Assembly: GCA_963978895.1 (NCBI GenBank)
Contig: OZ022241.1
Span: 40,239,030-40,303,029, forward strand
Length of the DNA stretch: 64,000 bases
Source of the DNA: Erpobdella octoculata
Lineage: Eukaryota > Annelida > Clitellata > Hirudinida > Erpobdellidae
Reading direction: 5' to 3'
The translations under genes and the position numbers were made by a program. This document shows positions 57,310 to 64,000 of this stretch, piece by piece. Position 1 is the stretch's first letter; each line of letters starts with the position of its first letter. Below the pieces are notes generated by a model. It ran no database searches and was not told the DNA's origin. It saw only the letters and a list, made by a program, of their open reading frames with translations.

Positions 57310-58679
57310 ATGTTCAGAGCTGGCCTCGAGGAAAGAAAGAAGAACTTCAGTATCGACGCCCTCCTCTCTTCGCCAGTCAACGAGCGCGCCATCAACCTCA
57401 AAACACTTCATTCTGCTCAGCACATCAAGAACTTTCTACAAGACTCGTCGAAGAGTTTGAACTTGACGGCCAATAGCGTCGGGGGCACTGCTACGCCGAA
57501 TGGTGCTGCCGTTGGACGCGAAAGTTCGAGCCCCAGTTTGTTCGACCAATCGGGAAAGAGGATAAAAAGAGAAGACGAAGATGAAGGCAGAGATTTCGCC
57601 AGCGAAGACGAGACCAGTATGAGCGAAAATGAGAACAACGAGTCAGAGTTCAGAGATCATCACGAGTCAGAGTTCAGAGATCACCATGAGTCAGAGTTCA
57701 GAGATCACCACCACGAGTCAAGGTCATCGGCCAGTAGTAGAAGTTCAAACTACCAGGGTGAAAGAATGGAGCACAGAAAGGAAGAGAATAACAGGAAGAG
57801 CAGTCAGGGAGAGATGTTCGCCCCCTCACCTGTTGACATTTTCAGAAGGTTCAATCCCTCTAGAGTGATAGGTTAGTGACGGAAATTAATGAATAAATTT
57901 GTGCTGCAAAATTTGTCTTCCATTAAGCTGGAGTTGATTTGAAAATTAGCAAAAATGGTTATTTAAATAGTTTTAAATTTGAATATTTACTGTAGCGATT
58001 TGCTGTGCTGTAGACTTTGGCTCTAACCTGATGAAGTGTAATTATTGTTATTACTTATTATTAAATTAATAGTTTAATTTATTTAGAACAATTAACAATG
58101 TGTATTATTCGATTAATTTTTAAATTAAATAATGTTTTTTTTATAATAATTAATAGTCCTTTACACCGAGTGTTTTAAGACTGAAATGGCTGTTTGTAGG
58201 AAGCACCTAAGTATTTCATGTCGTGGAGCATAATTTGTTCCTTTTAACTTTTCAATCCTCCTTTCTCCAGGCTTGGTACGGGCTCGCAATTAGCGAGGCG
58301 GAGTTAATTAAATAATGTATCTCAACTTTTTCTAATTGGCTTGTAATTCAAGGTTCCGGCGGAGTCTTCTCCAATACCACGCTGTGTTTACTTTCGGCTG
58401 CCACCGGCAGTGCGTTCCACTCCCCAGTGACGCCACTCCAGCAAAACATGACCGACAAGAGGGTGGTCTTCAACAAACTCCACGACAACAGGAGGAGCGG
58501 CTTTGCCAGGCCCCCGGGGGTGGCTCCGCCCATGCACCAGAGGACGGCCAATGGGGACCAGACGCCCGACCTGAGCCCGCCGATCAGGTTTCCTCACCAA
58601 CAGCATCACATTCAAAACTTTCAATTCGATTGGCTAGCCAGGACCGGGGTTTTCATACCACGAATCTTCGATTACAATG
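57310..58679 (+). CDS. MNX: MNX-type homeobox gene, 5' part (2 exons)
   Basis: Exons 57310-57871 and 58353-58679, ending in phase 1; 296 residues are coded here and the homeodomain exon is not in the window, so the gene continues past 64000. Evidence for MNX (HB9/exex): the N-terminal KNFSIDALLS (residues 11-20), close to the KNFRIDALLA repressor-type motif of MNX, and FQFDWLARTGVFIPRIFDYN at the end of exon 2, the position and form of the MNX pre-homeodomain motif (FQLD.WLR...PK..DFN). MNX proteins are transcription factors of motor neurons and gut/pancreas. Between these motifs lie an acidic Ser-rich stretch and three copies of ESEFRDHH (about 111-136). The ATG at 57310 opens a motif-bearing frame with AAAGATG context. 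The following intron would exceed 5.3 kb. A SINE sits in intron 1. Confidence 0.75.
57640..57720 (+). repeat. in-frame 24-bp triplication in MNX exon 1
   Basis: Three tandem copies of GAGTCAGAGTTCAGAGATCA plus CCAC or TCAC, coding ESEFRDHH; the third has an extra His codon. Nearly identical copies indicate a recent slippage event. Confidence 0.9.
58136..58305 (-). mobile_element. SINE copy with 13-bp target duplication
   Basis: Reverse-oriented copy with poly-T head. Flanked by AATTAAATAATGT at 58123-58135 and again at 58306-58318. Shares GTTTTAAGACTGAAATGGCTG, TAGGAAGCACCTAAGTA and GGCTCGCAATTAGCGAGGCG with the 34484 copy. It ends 47 bp before MNX exon 2. Confidence 0.9.
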
Positions 58680-59429
58680 GTGAGAACATGTTAGAATAGT
58701 AAATGTTGTAAACATATTAATTAATTGTATAATATAATTATTACAATTAATTATTAAAATAATTATTAAAAATTTTGTAATAAATATTTCTCAAATAAAG
58801 ATGGAATACAACATTTATAATAGATAATTGTCAAAAAAATTTAAAATCAATTTTTCTGTGTATTTATCATCAGTAAAACCAGTTTATTAATATATTTTCT
58901 TGCAGTTAAAATAATTTGAAAATCTTTTTGCGGGGGTTACTAACCCCAGGAACTCTCTCTTTTTTAGTGCGCCCTTAAAATACACACCCTAGATATAAAG
59001 CCTTCAATCAGCCCTAAACGGTACAACTAATTAACTCGTAAATATATTACGATTTCTATAAATGTGTTGCATTTACATAACAATTACTGATGGTTTTATT
59101 GTTTATTGCATCAATTTGTTCATAATCATTATATAATCAGAAATACTACATGAGGCTGATTTACAGGCCCGATACCATTATTCGCGATGCATCCCCTACC
59201 AGCCAAAAAGTGTATAATTTTTTTCAATGACAAAATTAGATCAAACCTAACAAACAACCAATTGCAAACGAGCACGAAGTATGAACTTCTTAATATTAAG
59301 AAGTTCGTGCAAAGAAGTGCTTTAATTTTTTTTAAATAAAATAATCGTGAATCTATCAGAGCGGCCATCCAAAATTAATAAATATCCTATTACTATTTCT
59401 GATCGGCCGGCGATTATGTTCTGTCTGGG
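58680..59429. other. MNX intron 2, no feature seen
   Basis: AT-rich. The phrase GAACTTCTTAATATTAAGAAGTTC (59282-59305) is a perfect hairpin, noted below. No exon. Confidence 0.5.
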
Positions 59430-59441
59430 TACTTAGTATCT

Positions 59442-59613
59442 TTTTTTATAATAGCTTATAGTCCTTTACACCAAGTGTTTTAAGACTTAATTGGCTGTAT
59501 GTAGGAAGCACACAAACACTTCCTGTCGTGAATCAAAATTTGATCCTTTTTAACTGTCCCTCCTCCTTCATCCAGGCTTGGGACTGGCTTGCAAAAACAA
59601 GGCGGAGTTGAAC
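59442..59613 (-). mobile_element. SINE copy with 12-bp target duplication
   Basis: Reverse-oriented copy with short poly-T head. Flanked by TACTTAGTATCT (59430-59441) and TACTTGGTATCT (59614-59625), one mismatch. Shares the whole SINE body (TAGTCCTTTACACCAAGTG through CAAGGCGGAG). Confidence 0.9.
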
Positions 59614-59650
59614 TACTTGGTATCTAGAATTCCATGCCTTATATAGTCTA

Positions 59651-61596
59651 CTAGCTGGGTTACCCGGCGTTGCCCGGGGATTTTAAAGGCTTTTTATCGT
59701 TTTCTCTCTGGCTCCCGTTTCCTTAACCGCTTGCTTTCCCGTTCCATGTCGCTTTCTCACTCCTGGTCGCATTTCTGCTCACGGTCGCTTTTCCGGCCCC
59801 GGTCTCTTTTACTTTTCCCGATTGCTTTTACGCTTTACCGCTCCAGCTTGCTCTTCTTTTCGCTCTTCTCTTCCTCCATTAAATTTTAGAGCCTTCCCAA
59901 TGTGGCTTAGATGGGCTGTAGCGGAATGCTGTGCACAGTCATCAAAATTGATCTGTTCTCTCGTTAACACTTTGTTGTTTGGTTTGCTCGTTTAGTTACA
60001 TCTGAACTTCCTCAATTTTAATTAGTGTTCTTTAATGTATTGGTTCCACTCTGCAAGTGTGATCTTCTGCAAAGGCTTATTATGATTGACAGAAGCTGAA
60101 AAAAAAAGAATTTATTAGTTAACGGCTGCAATAATGTTAAAATCCGCTCATATATCTCAACAGGTTATATTTATTTTAAATACTTGTAAGATTATAAATG
60201 CTTACAATAGATTTATCACACACTGTTCAACAGCTGCTTTTCGTAAAATCGCTAGTCTTAGTTTTTGAGTTGTTCTTAGTTTTTAAGTGTCATGTCTACA
60301 GAAAGCATATAGGTAACGCTACATGTGGCATGTTAATAAATGTTGACCCGTGGCTTTGAAAAATGTGATATAAAACACAGATTGAAATAAAACATGAAGT
60401 AATAATAATATTAAAAACCTTCAAAGCATTAACTTAATGAATTTTCCGAGAGTTTTCTGAGATCATCAATTTGGAACAATCGAAGAGTACCACTTTTATT
60501 TAGCAAATGATGCAATTATAAATTGAACAAAACAGCAGCAGATTGATAGGCTGGCTTGAGAACTTTGTTCAAGATTTTGTTGAAACACAAAAATACTGCA
60601 CTTGCTTTCATTTCTTTCAAATTTCATGCACCTCATATATCAGTGAAACTTTTACAATAAATTGGTGTTGCATGTAAGATTTTCTTTAAAATGTAATTTT
60701 CTAATTTCCTCTGAAAAGTAAAAAATAAAATAAGACCGATAAATTAATTCATAGTCTTATAGTCATAACTACTCGTGAATAATAATGGTTGTAATGCCAT
60801 CACATAAAAAAAACTTACCTGCCCAAAAAATTTCTCATTTACCGATAGGCTGATAGCAAGCTCGTCGCTCAACAATATTAGATGAGGAACAATTGAAGTC
60901 AGAAGCCTTGAACGATAAATATGAACAATGAATTTAAATTTATTTTTCCAATCTGCAACTCCTTTTTGTAAAACACAAAATGTTAGAGCATAATGATAAT
61001 CTTATAATAATTAATAATAATATAACATAATTAAACACGTGCAATGCAACAAACGAAACAAATTGAAAGATACACAGTAAATCATGATTTTAAAAACTAA
61101 AAACAAATTACCAAAGCTTTGCCACTTACTTTTGAATGGGAGATATGAACAATGAATTTCTAATTTGATTTAATTTTAATTTGTTAAGTCTGGAACTCTT
61201 TTTGTGAAGCACAAAATATCTCTAAATAGAAGAAATTCCACCTGCAATTTATTGATTAGTCCTGAAATCCAAAGTTATCTAGATTTAGAAAATAAGTTGC
61301 TAAAATCAAATATAAAGTTTACCGATAGCAGAGCTGTCGTATCGGAAGTTGTATAATTTAACTATAAATTAATTTTATTTTATTTTGTAGAAAAAAAATT
61401 TACTCCAACTTACTACTGCTGACCAAAATGTTTTTTGTCCATAAAACATCAACGGAGAAACCAATTTACTTAAAATTTTACAGGAACCACCGCTTGAATA
61501 AGATACATAAGTGTGCCAAATTTCAATTAAATCTGTTCGGCCGTTTACATTTTATGTCCGAACAAACAAACAAACATTTCATTTTTATATATAAGA
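59651..61596 (-). mobile_element. non-autonomous Helitron-like element, about 1.95 kb
   Basis: Read on the minus strand: 5' end TCTTATATATAAAAATG (from 61596) after A, 3' end CTAG (59654-59651) before T. A CCCGG-GCAACG-CCGGG hairpin (59678-59663) stands eight bases before CTAG. These are the ends expected of Helitrons, which insert between A and T. Near the 5' end are GTTTGTTTGTTTG and AAATTTGGCAC words. No helicase frame is found inside. The CTCCCGTTTCC low-complexity block relates it to the 19187 and 46666 copies. Whether all 1.95 kb is one element or includes nested insertions is not certain. Confidence 0.7.
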
Positions 61597-61639
61597 TAGC
61601 CAGAGGTATGGCAATTTTTTAGTCACCATCATTGTCAGG

Positions 61640-61905
61640 CAGTGTTGGGTAAGTATTTCAAATAAATTGTATTTGAGATACGTATTTAAAAGTATTTTTG
61701 TATTTTCATTTTTACCCTCTTTTTACTAAACATACTCGTGATGCGTGTTGATGATGTATCAGTATCAAGTGTTACAAAAAGTATTTTAGTATTTTTGCAG
61801 CAAAATATTTTGATATATTTTGTATTTTGTATTTTGAAAAACATTCAAATATAGGTATTTACTGCAATATTTGTATTTTGCATTTGAAATACTTATCCAA
61901 CACTG
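61640..61905. mobile_element. hAT-type MITE
   Basis: 266 bp with terminal inverted repeats: CAGTGTTGGGTAAGTATTTC at the left and, reversed, CAGTGTTGGATAAGTATTTC at the right, continuing AAAT. Target duplications TTGTCAGG (61632-61639) and TTGTCAAG (61906-61913), one mismatch of eight. The interior repeats GTATTTTGTATTTT words. No coding capacity. CAGTG ends plus 8-bp duplication indicate hAT. Confidence 0.88.
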
Positions 61906-61913
61906 TTGTCAAG

Positions 61914-62720
61914 ACACGGTCAATTATACTATTAAGAACTCACTAAAACTGTTTGAAAAACCACTCAAGTTTTTTTAACATATTGTGATTAATCATCGGT
62001 TTTCAAAATCAGATCTTTATTTAATGAATTTATATAAAAATAAAAACTTTACAGTGAAGCAACGCTGTATCGACACCGCTACCAGGATGCAGCTTCACAA
62101 GATCGCTGACAGCGCGTTGGCTAAAAAATTTGTTAAGCGCTATCATGCAATTATTTAATTCAGCACAGTCTCGGTTTTGCATTCAGTTTGCATCAAGAAA
62201 AATGAATAAAGTTGAAATTGAATACTCTAGCGTCACAAGAGAGAAACTAAAAAAAAATCCAATAGTTAAGCTAAACGTCGGTTGAACGTCTGTTGCGAAT
62301 CTTGTTGAAATCAAGGGGGAGTTAATTAATGTGCCTAAAATACTGCCAATATTCATCATCTCCCCACCTAGGACCGCTAACAGGCAATCAGAGTACTTTG
62401 TATATATGTATAAATTATAACATATGAATTCTAATATATATATAAATCCATTTATATTTATATGTACTGCACTTCATGTCATGCAATACACGTTATAGAT
62501 TACGTTTCGTGTATGTGAACTGTGAGATTGAATAGCCCGTTGCTTTGGAATGTATTTGACGAAAAAACAACATAAAACATGTTTAATTCAATTCACATAT
62601 TTACTGATTATTATTTAATTGTATTTAAATTTGCTTATAAATTACATACAACAACATATAAATAATATTAATAGCGGAGAAAGAGAGAGAAAAAAAGAAA
62701 AGAGAAAGGGAAATGGAAGG

Positions 62721-62751
<31 letters not shown>

Positions 62752-63060
62752 GAGAGAGCCAGGGCACTTGTTTGAAGAGTTGGAGTTGATTAAATTGTCA
62801 AATAATCCCGTTCTTGATCGGGCAGATGGATGGACAATTGAGTCTCATCGCTGTAATGTTCACTCCTTTTGTCCACTTGCTTCATCAATTTCTTTTCCGC
62901 TTATTATACTCTCGGCTCTAATGCTACTCTTCGTCACCATCGACATCATCAATATACACATAAATACCTACAGGAATAATTAAATAAAAATCATTTTTTT
63001 AAAATTACTTATTTATTTATTTATACACCAATTATAGTAATATATTAATATAATCATTAT
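61914..63060. other. MNX intron or intergenic DNA, no gene seen
   Basis: AT-rich; a GA-rich tract at 62680-62760. An open frame at 62768-62983 with a hydrophobic end has no splice context or motif. No homeodomain exon is present. Confidence 0.55.
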
Positions 63061-63265
63061 AACAAGTAAAGGAAAAAACAAGTTTTTCAACACAAACTTT
63101 TATTTTACTAATTGAATCATGTATTGTCATCCATTATAAAATTATGCTAAAGGTTTCAGCTTCCTAGCCAGTCAAAAAGCTGGTTAAATTTTACTTGCAG
63201 GATTTGCTTACAGAGAAAGACACACACACACAAACAGAGATTGTAACCTAAATAAAAGTTTGTAA
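63061..63265 (+). repeat. dispersed repeat, copy 2
   Basis: Same-orientation match to 26713-26970, lacking about 50 internal bases. Shares AACAAGTAAAGG, TTGAATCATGTATTGTCATCC, AAAAAGCTGGTTAAATTTTA and ACAAACAGAGATTGTAACC. Confidence 0.85.
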
Positions 63266-64000
63266 TGATATATTTATAATATGTGTAAATAGTTAAATAA
63301 TCGTTATTTTAATTATGGCAAAAATGCTAGTTGCGATGCATTTTATATCTAAAAATTTACTTTTTTTTACAAAACAGTTGTTTGATATTTTTATCAGCCT
63401 GTAATTCCAAATTTTTTGTTTAGGGGCATGTAGATAATTGAAAAAAAATTAATAGAAACAGATGACTTTGAAAAGATATTTGGAAGAAAACAGAAAACAG
63501 AATAGGAGAAAATTTGTCTCTAATCATGTCCGGTCGACTAATCCAGAGTCGGTTTGATGACGGACGAACAAACGAACGCGAACGGGAAACTGGGAAAGAA
63601 GGAGAAGGAGAAGGGAGGAGGAGGAAGGGAACAGATGGGTGCTGTAATGTGCCTCACTGAGGATAATACCGCGCTCCGTCCCGCTCATGTCCATAATCGC
63701 CCGCTCCTTTCAACAGCCCATGATCCTTTGGAGCTCGGCTCCTAATTGGCGCCGACCGGTGAACAATCGGCCATAAGAGAATTAAGAGGGATTGTTGCAC
63801 GGGAAGCCTAATTAGTCTTCATACTCCCTTTTCTCTTTTCTTTTTTCCTCTCTCTCTCTCTCTCTCCCTCTCTCTCCCCCTCTCTCTCTCCCTTTCTCTC
63901 TTTTTTTCTTTCTATTTTTTCTTCCCTCTCTCTCTCCCCTTTTTGTTTATTTTTTTCTATCTTTTTTCACAACTCGAGATTATCTTAGGTAATGAGTTAA
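63266..64000. other. right end, CT-rich tracts
   Basis: Less AT-rich DNA at 63535-63760 (CGGACGAAC, GAGCTCGGCTCC, TTGGCGCCGACCGG) followed by long TC tracts to about 63960. The 63535-63760 patch could be conserved non-coding DNA near MNX, but nothing proves it. No exon recognised. Confidence 0.4.

Noticed and set aside
61428..61622. 64-aa plus-strand frame
   Set aside because: It covers the TC end of the Helitron-like element, whose words recur in other copies as non-coding DNA.
63554..63745. 63-aa frame near the right end
   Set aside because: Lys/Glu/Gly-rich from GA-rich DNA, no domain or splice context; not the missing MNX homeodomain.

Overview
The window is nuclear DNA of an animal. 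Coding exons are short, joined by GT-AG introns, and AT-rich non-coding DNA is crowded with simple repeats and transposon remnants. The gene set (a MALT1-type paracaspase, ARMC6, SLC18B1-like carrier, tropomyosin, glutaryl-CoA dehydrogenase, Dishevelled-like PDZ/DEP proteins and an MNX-type homeobox gene) fits a bilaterian. MALT1-type paracaspases are known in molluscs, annelids and deuterostomes but not usual in insects or nematodes, so I infer a spiralian, perhaps an annelid such as a leech. No species can be proved from this window.

Layout. 1-1672: no gene, two minisatellites. 1673-7801 (minus): complete 14-exon MFS transporter of the SLC18B1 family. 9572-18901 (plus): complete 15-exon MALT1 paracaspase. 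20335-23164 (minus): complete 6-exon ARMC6. 24417-28513 (plus): 4-exon BTB/BACK protein. 28855-31663: two Helitron-like elements arranged tail to tail as a giant inverted repeat. 32358-34256 (plus): intronless leucine-rich-repeat protein. 35470-36390 (plus): exons of an unidentified gene. 38147-42288 (plus): 9-exon tropomyosin. 43900-45318 and 47552-48772 (plus): two tandem intronless genes with a Dishevelled-type PDZ and DEP domain but no DIX. 49563-53515 (minus): 11-exon glutaryl-CoA dehydrogenase. 56277-56348: compact promoter-like module. 57310-58679 (plus): first two exons of an MNX homeobox gene whose homeodomain exon lies beyond the window. 59651-61905: a Helitron-like element followed by a hAT-type MITE.

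The multi-exon models were assembled by hand from splice sites, requiring the reading phase to carry across every junction and the protein to match what I remember of the family. They are typical independent animal genes, not an operon. MALT1 is a signalling protease, ARMC6 and the BTB protein are likely scaffolds or adaptors, the PDZ/DEP pair suggests Wnt-type signalling, and GCDH is a mitochondrial enzyme.

Most notable: (1) several introns carry tandem duplications that copy an exon's 5' edge together with its splice acceptor. In MALT1 this repeats the catalytic-histidine motif upstream of the real exon, and one decoy acceptor stays in frame. (2) The two DIX-less Dishevelled-like genes share an N-terminal K9-L10-C12-C16-P18-K20 pattern at identical positions. 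(3) A palindromic Helitron pair carries an internal 157-bp minisatellite. (4) Two MITEs with 8-bp target duplications and a structured SINE with 12-13-bp target duplications can be delimited to the base.
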